DNA of 16,288 bases, taken from Triparma columacea (lineage: Eukaryota > Sar > Bolidophyceae > Parmales > Triparmaceae). This document shows positions 7,897 through 16,220 of this stretch, in pieces. The DNA lies in NCBI GenBank assembly GCA_030267965.1, contig BRYA01000643.1, forward strand, positions 1 through 16,288, written 5' to 3'. Each line of letters starts with the position of its first letter. Within the stretch, counting starts at the first letter, position 1. The translations under genes and the position numbers were made by a program. Under the pieces are notes generated by a model, which saw only the letters and a list, made by a program, of their open reading frames with translations, was not told the origin of the DNA and did not search any database.

Positions 7897-9210
7897 ATGT
7901 CTAGCTTCGTTACGGAGCCTGGAGACCAATCTGCAGGAGGAGGAATATCAGAATATGCCATTTTGTTATTCTATCACTACTACCCCGAAGATAGGTCAGA
8001 AGATAGCTCAGATGGGTCACCACAGGCAATCGTGGTCGCAGAGGAGGAGCTGGTGTGGCATCAAAATCAAGCCCAGAGATTGAAAATTGGAGGTAGAATA
8101 AGGGTAAGCGAAGAAGGTATCAATGGGGTACTCTCTGGAACTCGTGAGAATCTACAAAACTACGCTAAATCTGTGGAAGATAGGGGGAGAAAGGCAGGCT
8201 GGTTGAAGAGCTGCATCGATTGGAAGTTTGGTAGCATGCGCTCTGACCTTCCCATCGAGGAGCAAACATTTGAGGAGTTGAAGGTTGAAGTTTGTAAGGA
8301 GGTCGTGAGCTTGTTGAGGGTGCAGGAGCAGCAGAAAGGAAGGAAGGGGAGGAGGAAGGGGAGGAGAAAAAAGGGGAAGGAGAAGGGACAGGTAGGGGAT
8401 GAAAAGGGAGGGATTTCTGGTGACGGAGAGGCCGGAGCACAAGAGCAACCCCAAGAAACCCCCGTAGAAGGGCAGGACCGGCTCTCACTGGCCCAAACCA
8501 TACCCAACAAGCACCTCAATCCCTCCGAATGGCACTCTTCCCTTCTTTCCCCCGACCCGGACACCGTAATTCTAGACACGCGAAACTGCTACGAGTCTTC
8601 AATCGGATTTTTCAAGTCCGCCTCTTCGTCCACGCCTACTGTACTGAGCAACACTCGAAAGTTCTCTGACCTTAATGACTGGTGGGACGGCATGAAAGCC
8701 CAGGTCTCAGGCAAGAACGTCCTCATGTACTGCACCGGTGGAGTTCGGTGCGAGGTCGCTTCGAAGTCCTTGATATCGTGGTCAAGGACCTCAGGAGCCA
8801 ACGTGAAAAGCGTCGGCCAGCTGAAGGGAGGGATATGTCGGTACCTTGAAGCTTACGGGGAGGACGGACTTTACAAGGGGAAGAACTTTGTGTTCGACCC
8901 AAGAAGGTTCGACCCACAGGTTGGGAAGGGGGTTGTGGGGAGGTGCTTGGTTTGTAAGAGAGAGTGGGATGATTATGATAATGGGAGGGGTACGAAGGAG
9001 AGGGGCGAGGCTAGGTGCATTAGATGTAGGGTTTTGGTGCTTTGCTGTAGTGAGTGTAGGGCGGAGAGGGTTTGCTTTGGAGAGGGTGAGGGGGACGGGA
9101 AGGCGAAGCTTTTTTGCGGTGAGGGCGGAGGCGAATGCGTAGATATGGGGAACCGGAGGGAAGGATGGCAAGTGGTGGAGGACGATGGCGACGAGAAGTT
9201 AAATGCATGA
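7897..9210 (+). CDS. TSTD2/TrhO-type rhodanese-domain protein, probable tRNA uridine hydroxylase (437 aa, single exon)
   Basis: The bacterial relative TrhO (UPF0176) hydroxylates U34 of tRNA; the eukaryotic member is TSTD2. An activity here is inferred from family. The N-terminal UPF0176 module spans about 18-140, with the signature GRIRVSEEGINGVLSGTREN. A Lys/Arg/Gly-rich linker (147-165 and onward to about 200) follows and is not typical of the bacterial proteins. The rhodanese domain is about 205-330, with VILDTRN and the active-site loop CTGGVRC (catalytic Cys279). The C-terminus has the metal-binding pattern expected of TSTD2: CLVC (350-353), CIRC (374-377), CCSEC (383-387), C407 and C414. 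I chose ATG 7897 because homologous sequence starts soon after and other frames upstream do not connect. Its stop lies 38 bp from the stop of the convergent gene. Confidence 0.9.
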   Translation: MSSFVTEPGDQSAGGGISEYAILLFYHYYPEDRSEDSSDGSPQAIVVAEEELVWHQNQAQRLKIGGRIRVSEEGINGVLSGTRENLQNYAKSVEDRGRKAGWLKSCIDWKFGSMRSDLPIEEQTFEELKVEVCKEVVSLLRVQEQQKGRKGRRKGRRKKGKEKGQVGDEKGGISGDGEAGAQEQPQETPVEGQDRLSLAQTIPNKHLNPSEWHSSLLSPDPDTVILDTRNCYESSIGFFKSASSSTPTVLSNTRKFSDLNDWWDGMKAQVSGKNVLMYCTGGVRCEVASKSLISWSRTSGANVKSVGQLKGGICRYLEAYGEDGLYKGKNFVFDPRRFDPQVGKGVVGRCLVCKREWDDYDNGRGTKERGEARCIRCRVLVLCCSECRAERVCFGEGEGDGKAKLFCGEGGGECVDMGNRREGWQVVEDDGDEKLNA

Positions 9211-9248
9211 CCATCTTTTGTGATATACAATACAATACTACATTGCTC

Positions 9249-11532
9249 TTAGTTGAAGCGCTTCGATGATTTCTTCTTCGCCGTATTTCCCGGTCCTAGG
9301 TGGTCGCGACTGGCGTCGATAGCATTCATCGCATCCGTGATGTCCCCTCCCGTGAACTTCATCTTTGTCTCGTCTTCGTTCAACTTGGCCGTGTAGTACC
9401 TCGACGCGTGTTCGTCGGTCATCTCGTCCCTTCCCTTCACCCAAGCCGACCCCACATACTGCCCCCAACCGTTCACTCCCAATTGCAGCCTCCTCTTCCC
9501 ATGCTGGTACTTGATGGTCTTATCTATCCCGGAGAAGTCCTTCACCCTCTGAGGCCACCAATGCTGTCCCTCCCTAAGCTGCTTCTCTGCTTCGTCTTTC
9601 TGCTTTTGCACTCTGATGATCTCGTGGAACATCCTGATCTTGGCCCTTGCATACCTCTGCCTGTACTTGCGCTGCAGCAGCCTGGCGGCCGCGTCGACGT
9701 TATGGTGCCTCCTCAGCCTATCACGGCGGGCTATGTCGCGGGGGTGATCCTTGTGCGTCTTGTACCACTCCCTCCTGTGCAGCTGCAGCAGCGTCTGCTT
9801 GATGTGCATGCTCTGGACCATGCCCATGTAGTTGTAGTCCTCCCACTCGAATGTCAGCAGGAGCTTGCCGTCAACCTGGTACTTCCTGATGGCATCGACG
9901 TAGCCGAACTTTTTGAATCCCATCCGCCGGAAGAAATACGCCACTTCATCAACGTTCCACTCACGCACGTCGGTGGGGTCCCAGAGTTCCTTCCCGAGCA
10001 TGCGAGGCTGCGTGGGAATTGTGCGGCAGAGTATCAGCGGATGAGTCAAAGCCTTTCCTTTCTTTCTTGCCTTCCTGCCTTCTTCCCTTCCATTCTCACC
10101 TTCCGCCACATTGAATGTCCCGTGACTGTGTTTCTATAGTACTTCCTCCCCGTAATCGGGTCGTAGCAGTACTGGAAGAAGGTCCTCACTAGGATCCTCA
10201 TGAACTGCTTCGCCTTCATTGTCCTGAACGCGAATTGTATCCGTAGCGCTGCGAGATCCTCTGTGAACACAATCTTGCAGTCGTTGCTGTAGAGGTTCTT
10301 AGGCTTCTTCCACTGGACGGGAACTGCTAGATAGCTCTTCACGGCATTCTTGGGATTTTCCGGTGTGGGGGAAGCAATCCCGTTGTAGAAGTAGTAAAAG
10401 TGCCCGGAATCACGGTCGTAAATTTTGTCGAACTGTTGCTGTAGCTTCTCTACAATCAGCTTGTGAGCGACCCTAATGTGGTACATGTTCTGAATTTTAA
10501 ACGCCGCGTCATCGTACGTCATGAACGGCTTCAGCTCGTCTTTCCTCAAGCAGTAGGGCTTGTGCCACTGCACCGCCCCCGTCATTAAGTTGAAGTAGTA
10601 GTGCATCCTCTTTTCGGCGCTGTAAAATCTGTCGAACGTGTCCCGGCACTTCTTGAGGAGCTTCTTGCGGCAGGCGACGTGTCTGACGAAATGTATCACA
10701 ACTTGGCCAGCCGTGTGTAAGTCGTAAACGCTTATGACGGTGCGAATATGGTTCCTTCGTTTCGCGTGGTGGTGGACCTGCAAGGGAGGGGGGGTTGGGG
10801 AGAGGGGAGGAGACATTAGCTCTGATGCACGGTCAGGTGCCATCGCTGGTCCTAAAATAAGATCGACTCACCTCCGCGTCGCAGTCCTCGCATAGGAAGT
10901 CCCCCTTTTGTCCGCAGGCCGGGCAGAAGACAAGGGCGAATTTGTCGGGCTCCTGGCAGAAAGTGCACCCCATCTGGAAGGAATACTGCGTATGGGCGAC
11001 GTATAGCTCCACGCCCAGCCCCGACGCCACCTCTTTCTTTCGGCCGACATTGGTAGTCTTCTCAATGGCCAGGCTTGCTTTTTTCTTTCCACCACTCTTC
11101 TTCGCCTCCTTCTTCGCCTCTTTGCCCGCCTGTGCGTACTTGAGCTTCTTAATCGCGTTCCACACCTTCTTCTTGTGCGCCTTGTTCGTAACCCCCAGCC
11201 GTTCCGGTATGTCCTCCTCAACCAGCTCGTAAAGCTCCGGCCCGTCTATTCCCTGAGCCTTGAAGGCAGACACATACTTCTTGAGCTTTATATGGACCAA
11301 CCATATTCCGACGTCTGATATCTTCCAGTCGAACCTGCGGGAGAGCGGCGTTTGAGCGGCAGAGGGTCAGCTAAGGTTCAAAGGGCTCGGGGGTGTTGGG
11401 ACCAAAACAGTTGACTCTTTGAGTGATTAGAGGGAAATGAGGCGAAGTGAAAGTAGAGGTGGGTCGTGTCGGATTAGGGACGGGGAAAACTTACACTGCC
11501 TTCCCCAGAAGGTCATCGGGGAGCTCTGCCAT
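9249..11532 (-). CDS. SAM / B-box / WW-like / IQ / SAM multidomain protein (4 exons, 645 aa)
   Basis: I do not recognise an orthologue. Exons: 11532-11495, 11334-10872, 10777-10100, 10007-9249; introns of 160, 94 and 92 nt, all GT-AG, and the exons total 646 codons. Exon 1 encodes only MAELPDDLLGKA and a split Val. SAM domain 1 (about 14-80) reads WKISDVGIWLVHIKLKKY. A Lys-rich linker leads to a B-box-type zinc finger (136-178: C-x2-C, C-x2-C, C-x2-C-D, then HHH and H). Its His ligands come from the next exon, which confirms the splice. Three WW-like units follow: about 215-241 (YYFNLMTGAVQWHKP), 285-326 (long insertion, VQWKKP) and 367-394. The last is completed across intron 3 as MWRK/P. 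The leading Trp of each is replaced by an aromatic residue. IQ-like motifs interleave (about 256-275, 344-360, 490-510), suggesting calmodulin binding. SAM domain 2 (about 405-465) contains VREWNVDEVAYFFRRMGF. The tail is basic. A scaffold role is inferred; no catalytic domain is visible. Confidence 0.87.
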
Positions 11533-11662
11533 TGGCGATTAAAGGGAAGTGTGAAAAATGAAGAGGAAGGTCGAAGGTCTCTCGAAAGGAGAAGAACAGA
11601 AATTGGAAGGCAGCAAAGGGGACTTCGCTCTCTTCAAAACTTCTAGGAAGCAATTTGACGAG
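11533..11662. promoter_or_regulatory. Putative bidirectional promoter of the SAM/WW gene and PAN3
   Basis: Only 130 bp lie between the two divergent ATGs. The sequence is purine-rich on the plus strand (GGAAGTG, GAAGAGGAAGG, GGAGAAG). No TATA-like element is evident. Function is inferred from position. Confidence 0.4.
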
Positions 11663-14006
11663 ATGGAATTCGTACCAGGTGCGAAGTGTAGGCCGCATGA
11701 GCGTCTGAAACAGTAAAGTGAAAAAGCGAACGTCTCGAGGTTGTGTGTGTTTGTGGATTTTGAGGCCTGAATGGTGTGGAGCGAGGTTTACATTGATTTT
11801 ATGTGGACGTAGCGTCATCGATGTTGGCTATAACACCGCAATAACTAACAAAATTTCTCTAAACAGGAGCTGGGTTGCAACCCTCAGCAACCAACTATCA
11901 ACAGGGGCAGTATCAACAGCAAGGATTACAGGGCGGGGGAGGGTCGTGGGATCAGTCCATGCAACAATCCATGCAACAGTCTATGCAACAGCCCCAGTCC
12001 ATGCAGCAGCTGACCATGCAGCAGTCAGACTTGGGACTGAACGCCGGGGAGTACGGCAGCCTCAGTACTCAGGCCCACGAGTTCGTTCCCGGTGGTGCTC
12101 TTGGGGTCGCCACCCAGCAGGCCATAGGAGGCACCCAGGGGGGGCAGGTGATGGTCTCGAGAAATGGGGCAGTGTTTGCAGTGGCCGCGGAGGAGTCGGG
12201 GCATTACGAGGACCCCCAAACGGCGAAATACGAAGGTTACGGGCAGGGGGTGGTAGGAGGAATGTACAGCGGAATGGAGGGGGACGGGAGGGCGGAGAAG
12301 GGGGGACCTAGACAGGTGAGAGGTGGCTGGGGGGGGCGAGGGGTTTCTATGCGACGCCCAAGAGATCTCTTTCACCTAACCCCGAAATATCTTCCACCTA
12401 ACCCCTCGCCCCCCTCTCAGACATCTTTCCCCACCGATGCGCACTTCTCATCCCAGTCCACTGACAAGGTATCTTCGGGCTGGGACTGGGCCCAGGGTTC
12501 CACCACAATCCCTGCCCCCCCAAAGCGCACCCTTCACTCCCTTGGCGTCCCCGATAGCCTATGGAGGCACTTCCAGAGGTGAGGCAAAGTGAACGAACCT
12601 GCGTCATGATAGTTTGTTAGAAGTGGTAGCAAACCGAACAACCATCTTAACCCTTTTCACGATTCGCTTCAATTGTCATTATATCTTCGCTCTTCCATCG
12701 CAGCCTAAGCAACGAGCAGAGCCGCCAGATGCAGCCAGACGACCCCCGGTACAAAGAGATACCCCCCAAATACCACTCAGCCTTCTGTCTCGACGATCCC
12801 GAGCTAGACTCGGCCACGACCTCGGCCAGGCAGTCCGGCAGCTTCGGCTACCCCTCGGTCCTCTACAAGGTCGTGAGCCAGGAGGACGGCTTCCCCTACG
12901 CGCTCCGTCGGTTTGACAACGTTAAGTGCTCCCACAAGATCGCCGGTGCCGCCATGGAGGCCTGGAAGAGGGTCCGCCACCCCAACATAGTGAAACTTTC
13001 CTCCTGCTACGTCCTCAACCGCGCTCTCTTCTTCGTCCACGAGTACTTCGTCGGCTCCTCCACCCTCACCGAGCGGTACCTCGACAAGCGCGGACCCCTC
13101 CTTCAGGAGCGGCTCGTATGGAGCTACGTCGTCCAGTGCGCTGCCATCCTGAGGGCGATACACGGGAGCCACCTGGCGTGCAGGGCCATGCAGCCGACGC
13201 ACATCCTCAGGACGCCAGGGGGGAGGGTGAGGATCAACTGCGTGGGCGTTGTGGACGTGCTAGAGTTCGAGGCCAGGAAACAGGTGAGCCAAGGAAGGGT
13301 TGGGGGGGAGAGAGCGCCATGTCTCATAGCTAACCCCCTTCGGTCGTAGCTGAGCGACCTCCAGAAAGAGGATATATGCGACCTAGGTAGGCTGATAATG
13401 AGTCTGTGCACCCGTTCCATGATAAGCAGCAAGACTTCCACCGACGCCATGGGCAAGGCCGCCGCCTTCGTCCAGCAGCACTACAGCCAGGAGCTCTACG
13501 GGGTGATGGTGACCTTGCTGAGCAAGCCGGTAACGATCTTCGACACCTGTGGGATGGTCGGGCACCACGCGATGGACGAGCTTGACATGGTCCACGCGGT
13601 ATGCGATAGCTACGAGAGCCAGCTCTACAGGGAGTTCGAGAGCGGCAGGAGCAGCAGGCTGCTGGTGAAGCTCAACCTCGTCGTGGAGAGGCCTGAGATG
13701 GGGATGGACAAGCAGTGGAGCGAGACGGGGGATAGGTACGTTATCAAGCTTTTCAGGGACTACGTGTTCCACCAGACCGACGCAGGGGGGAACCCCGTCA
13801 TGGACCTCGGCCACATCGTCTCGTCCCTCAACAAGCTTGACGCCGGGGACGGGGAGAAGATATGCCTGGCCGGTAGGGACGGTATGGCGATGCTCGTAGT
13901 CAGCTACGGGGACGTAGCGAGGTGCCTGGAGGGGGCGTACGAGGAGCTATGCGTTAGGAGCCTGCAGGGGAGACAGCAGGGACAACAGGCGGGAGGGTAT
14001 TACTGA
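11663..14006 (+). CDS. PAN3: PAN3, PAN2-PAN3 deadenylase regulatory subunit (5 exons, 619 aa)
   Basis: PAN3 recruits the PAN2 exonuclease to poly(A) tails via poly(A)-binding protein, in the cytoplasm. Exons: 11663-11678, 11867-12315, 12421-12578, 12704-13283, 13350-14006; all GT-AG, 620 codons. The N-terminus is Gln/Gly-rich with PAM2-like EFVP cores at residues 2-5 and within SLSTQAHEFVPGG (about 70-82); SMQQ repeats lie at 36-58. No CCCH zinc finger is visible. The PAN3 body starts near LGVPDSLWRHFQ and continues with DPRYKEIPPKYHSAF. The pseudokinase domain (about 255-480) has the usual family replacements: CRAMQPTHIL where kinases have HRDLKPENIL, and INCVGVVDVL where they have DFG. A linker and the C-terminal knob follow (HIVSSLNKLDAGDGEKICLA, VVSYGDV). 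Length is within the family range. The first exon is the least certain part: MEFVP plus one base gives the required phase and a PAM2 core, and ATG 11663 is the only one I found that does. Confidence 0.95.
11679..11866 (+). other. PAN3 intron 1 (188 nt), defining a 16-nt first coding exon
   Basis: The donor is GTGCGA after CCAG. A CTAAC branch-site-like string is at 11845-11849 and the acceptor AAACAG ends at 11866. The phase (1) matches exon 2 and creates Gly6. The intron has stops in all frames, so without splicing the ATG at 11663 does not reach exon 2. Confidence 0.7.
11956..12024 (+). repeat. Short tandem repeat encoding SMQQ units in PAN3
   Basis: A 12-bp unit like TCCATGCAACAA occurs three times in tandem, then twice more with small changes (PQSMQQ, LTMQQ). 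It encodes a Gln/Met-rich disordered stretch next to the second PAM2-like motif. Confidence 0.8.
12316..12420 (+). other. PAN3 intron 2 (105 nt, frame-preserving and stop-free)
   Basis: Donor GTGAGA after CAG, acceptor CCCTCTCAG, phase 0. CTAAC occurs at 12376-12380 and 12398-12402. Its length is a multiple of 3 with no in-frame stop, so retention would insert 35 residues (Arg/Gly- then Pro-rich) without breaking the protein. Confidence 0.75.
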
Positions 14007-14264
14007 TCAGAGGGGGGGGCGGAAACTATTAAGGTCAGACAAAATATTTATTGATTATTGGGATGAAGAACGAGGAGGGTGCCGTTCGGAGGACTATGTT
14101 GTCAACATTTTAAAAGTAGAACCAAAACGTGACAAAAAATACCTCCGTCTACAATATGCGTTTTTTGAACCAGTTTTTTTGAGACTGGGTTAATTAATAT
14201 GCCTCGCTGTAACGAAAACTTGGTGACCTTGAAATAATTGAACGATTGATTTAACAACAACGAG
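14007..14264. other. Convergent intergenic region between PAN3 and the LRR gene
   Basis: These 258 bp are AT-rich, with T- and A-runs around 14160-14180. They presumably hold both 3' UTRs. I see no coding potential and no clear AATAAA signal. Confidence 0.5.
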
Positions 14265-15614
14265 TTAGAGAAACTCCAGAATTACTCTCCACAAAACTTT
14301 CGGAATCTTCTCACGTGCCGGAGTTACCCTTAGCGCTGGGGCTTCAACTCCGTCCGTTCGCTTCCGCTTCCTAGCCGATCTCCTGGGTGGATCCTCCACG
14401 TGATCCCAGGTTCCCTTGAGGCACAGCAGAGCGTTGACGCGTTCACGTATGCCGTGCCACCTAGAAAGGAGGAGGTCCTCGACGGTCGACATATTTTGAT
14501 CTGCAGCGGCAGTGAGCAGGGCGGTGCAGTTTGAGAAGCAGTCTTCACCGATGGAGACAGCAGGAGATAGACTGAGCTTCATCAGGGCGGCGCAATCTCT
14601 GAAGGCGTCTGAGCCAATCGTCGTCACTCCGTCTGGGATTGTGATGGCCGTGAGGGCGGAGCAATCTCTGAAGGCTTCACCGCCAATTATCGTCACTCCG
14701 TCTGGGATTGTGATGGCCGTGAGGGAGGAGCATCCGTAGAAGGTGCCATAACCAATCGTCGTTACTCCGTCCGGGATTGTGATGGCCGTGAGGGAGGAGC
14801 ATCTGTTGAAGGTATTTTCGCCAATCTTCGTCACTCCGTCCGGGATGGTGATGGCCGTGAGGGAGGAGCATCCTTGGAAGGCGTGTTCGCCAATTGTTGT
14901 CACTCCGTCTGGGATTGTGATGGCTGTGAGGGAGGAGCATTCGTAGAAGGCGGCGTTACTAATTGTCGTCACTCTGTCCGGGATTATGATGGCTGTGAGA
15001 GAGGAGCATTCGTAGAAGGCGTGTTCGCCAATTGTCGTCACTCCGTCTGGGATTGTGATGGCTGTGAGGGAGGAGCATTCGTAGAAGGCGGCGTTACTAA
15101 TTGTCGTCACTCTGTCCGGGATTATGATGGCTGTGAGAGAGGAGCATTCGTAGAAGGCTTGATTGCCGATCGTCGTCACTCCGTCTGGGATTGTGATGGC
15201 CGTGAGGGAGGAGCATCTGGAGAAGGCGGTTCTGCCAATAGTTGTCACTCCGTCTGGGATGGTAATGGCCGTGAGGGAGGAGCATCCGTTGAAGGCGCTT
15301 CTGTCAATCGTTGTCACTCCATCTGGGATTGTGATGGCCGTCAGGGAGGAGCATCCCCAGAAGGCGCGTTCGCCAATTGTCGTCACTCCGTCTGGGATGG
15401 TGATGGCCGTGAGGGAGCGGCATAGTGCGAAGGCGTTATTGCCAATCGTTGTCACTCCATCTGGGATGGTAATGGCAGTGAGGGAGGAGCATCCTTGGAA
15501 GGCGCGTTCGCCAATCGACGTCACTCCTTGTGCAAAAGTCACTTCTGTGAGCTCATGATCGTCATAAAAGCTCCCTATCTCGTCTGTGCCAGAGTATACT
15601 GCTGTTTGGGGCAT
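14265..15614 (-). CDS. BspA-like leucine-rich-repeat (LRR_5) protein (449 aa, single exon)
   Basis: The protein is mostly BspA-type (LRR_5) repeats. Residues about 20-42 form a divergent first unit. Thirteen near-identical 23-residue units follow (43-341; consensus SSLTAITIPDGVTTIG..AF then C), then a degenerate unit (342-363). The C-terminal 86 residues are unique and basic, with an NLS-like PPRRSARKRKR (about 409-419), and end in a hydrophobic helix-like VLWRVILEFL. There is no signal peptide or transmembrane segment, so unlike many bacterial and Trichomonas surface BspA proteins this one looks intracellular, perhaps nuclear (inference). Two pairs of units form an exact-looking duplication. 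Such genes are often multicopy in protists. The partner and function are unknown. Confidence 0.88.
   Translation of the reverse strand: MPQTAVYSGTDEIGSFYDDHELTEVTFAQGVTSIGERAFQGCSSLTAITIPDGVTTIGNNAFALCRSLTAITIPDGVTTIGERAFWGCSSLTAITIPDGVTTIDRSAFNGCSSLTAITIPDGVTTIGRTAFSRCSSLTAITIPDGVTTIGNQAFYECSSLTAIIIPDRVTTISNAAFYECSSLTAITIPDGVTTIGEHAFYECSSLTAIIIPDRVTTISNAAFYECSSLTAITIPDGVTTIGEHAFQGCSSLTAITIPDGVTKIGENTFNRCSSLTAITIPDGVTTIGYGTFYGCSSLTAITIPDGVTIIGGEAFRDCSALTAITIPDGVTTIGSDAFRDCAALMKLSLSPAVSIGEDCFSNCTALLTAAADQNMSTVEDLLLSRWHGIRERVNALLCLKGTWDHVEDPPRRSARKRKRTDGVEAPALRVTPAREKIPKVLWRVILEFL
14526..15557 (-). repeat. 69-bp tandem repeat array coding for LRR units
   Basis: The array has about 15 units of 69 bp (one of 66 bp), with a nearly invariant core GTCACTCCGTCTGGGATTGT on the plus strand. 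Variation is concentrated in the few codons giving the residues after TTIG (NN, ER, RT, NQ, EH, EN, YG, GE, SD). Outer units are more diverged than central ones. Confidence 0.92.
14881..15156 (-). repeat. 138-bp direct duplication (two LRR units) inside the array
   Basis: 14881-15018 and 15019-15156 are identical except for one base (T at 14898 versus C at 15036). The pair carries the distinctive variants AIIIPDRVTTISNAAF and GEHAF, so the duplication moved a two-repeat block and is recent relative to the rest of the array. Confidence 0.92.
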
Positions 15615-15806
15615 TTTGGGGAAGGGGAGGGTCCAGGGGTTGAGAGGATCGTTTCACCCGTCTTTTCGGTAACAGTGGAAAGCTTAAACTATTTGATACT
15701 GATTCTCTGCGAACTCCTACATTATTGACAGGATCAGGAGGGTTAGTGTGGTGTGATGGAGTAAGACAAAAAAAAAGAGGGATGAAGAGACCCCTCAAGG
15801 AATGCG
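15615..15806. promoter_or_regulatory. Region upstream of the LRR gene
   Basis: This stretch presumably holds the LRR gene promoter and 5' UTR. It has an A-run near 15768-15776 and no recognisable motif. An open frame on the minus strand (15562-15810) overlaps the LRR start in another frame and does not look like protein. Confidence 0.3.
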
Positions 15807-16220
15807 TCATTGCGGTTCTCTGCCCAATAGCAACCCCAATATGATACTGGTAGTATCAGAAATATGGCCGAAAGTAGTATTATCTCCTCTATGAGACGAA
15901 TAATCCAAACCCAATGAACACTCAGTCTCGACCGTGATTGAGGAGGGGAAATAATTTGAACTTGGATGTGAATAGGAGATAAAAATCAACGATAGGACAA
16001 AAAGAGAACTTGTGAAAGCCTTAACAAGGGTTATCATTGTCATTGTTGTCCGCCTCACCTTAATTTCAAAGCTATACTTATTGCCCAAAACCATTACAGC
16101 TTTTTTTTGGGAAGGAGCTGACAAAACTCGGTTAAGCACATCGTCGCTAATTTGAAGTTTTCCACCTCGCTGTTTGCTTACTAAAGAGACAGTAAAATTC
16201 TGTTTCAATAAGATGTTCAT
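15807..16220 (-). CDS. Weak unrecognised coding candidate, possibly partial or spliced
   Basis: I do not recognise it. From ATG 16220 the first 54 codons look protein-like (LQISDDVLNRVLSAPSQKKA then VMVLGNKYSFEIK) and end exactly at AAG/GTGAGG, a donor like the others here (exon end 16059). An acceptor-like TGTCTCTTTAG ending at 16181 could mean that the exon really begins at 16180 and that the gene's 5' end lies beyond the window. If unspliced, the frame continues to 15807 and adds a hydrophobic stretch (SSLFVLSLIFISY), then Ser/Thr-rich sequence of low plausibility. No convincing downstream exon was found before the LRR gene. It is on the same strand as that gene, breaking the alternation seen elsewhere. 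Confidence 0.3.
   Translation of the reverse strand: MNILLKQNFTVSLVSKQRGGKLQISDDVLNRVLSAPSQKKAVMVLGNKYSFEIKVRRTTMTMITLVKAFTSSLFVLSLIFISYSHPSSNYFPSSITVETECSLGLDYSSHRGDNTTFGHISDTTSIILGLLLGREPQ

Noticed and set aside
12804..13814. Minus-strand open frames antisense to PAN3
   Set aside because: GC-rich third positions of PAN3 leave the antisense frames open; the proteins are His/Val-rich and resemble nothing.
14160..14200. Possible hairpin AACCAG/CTGGGTT around a T-run after PAN3
   Set aside because: The stem is short with a bulge; AT-rich spacer DNA produces such pairs by chance.
14874..15558. Long plus-strand open frames across the LRR array, including Cys/His-rich repeats
   Set aside because: They are antisense shadows of the 69-bp repeat, whose unit length is a multiple of 3 and so keeps any stop-free frame open; the minus-strand frame gives the clear LRR_5 consensus.
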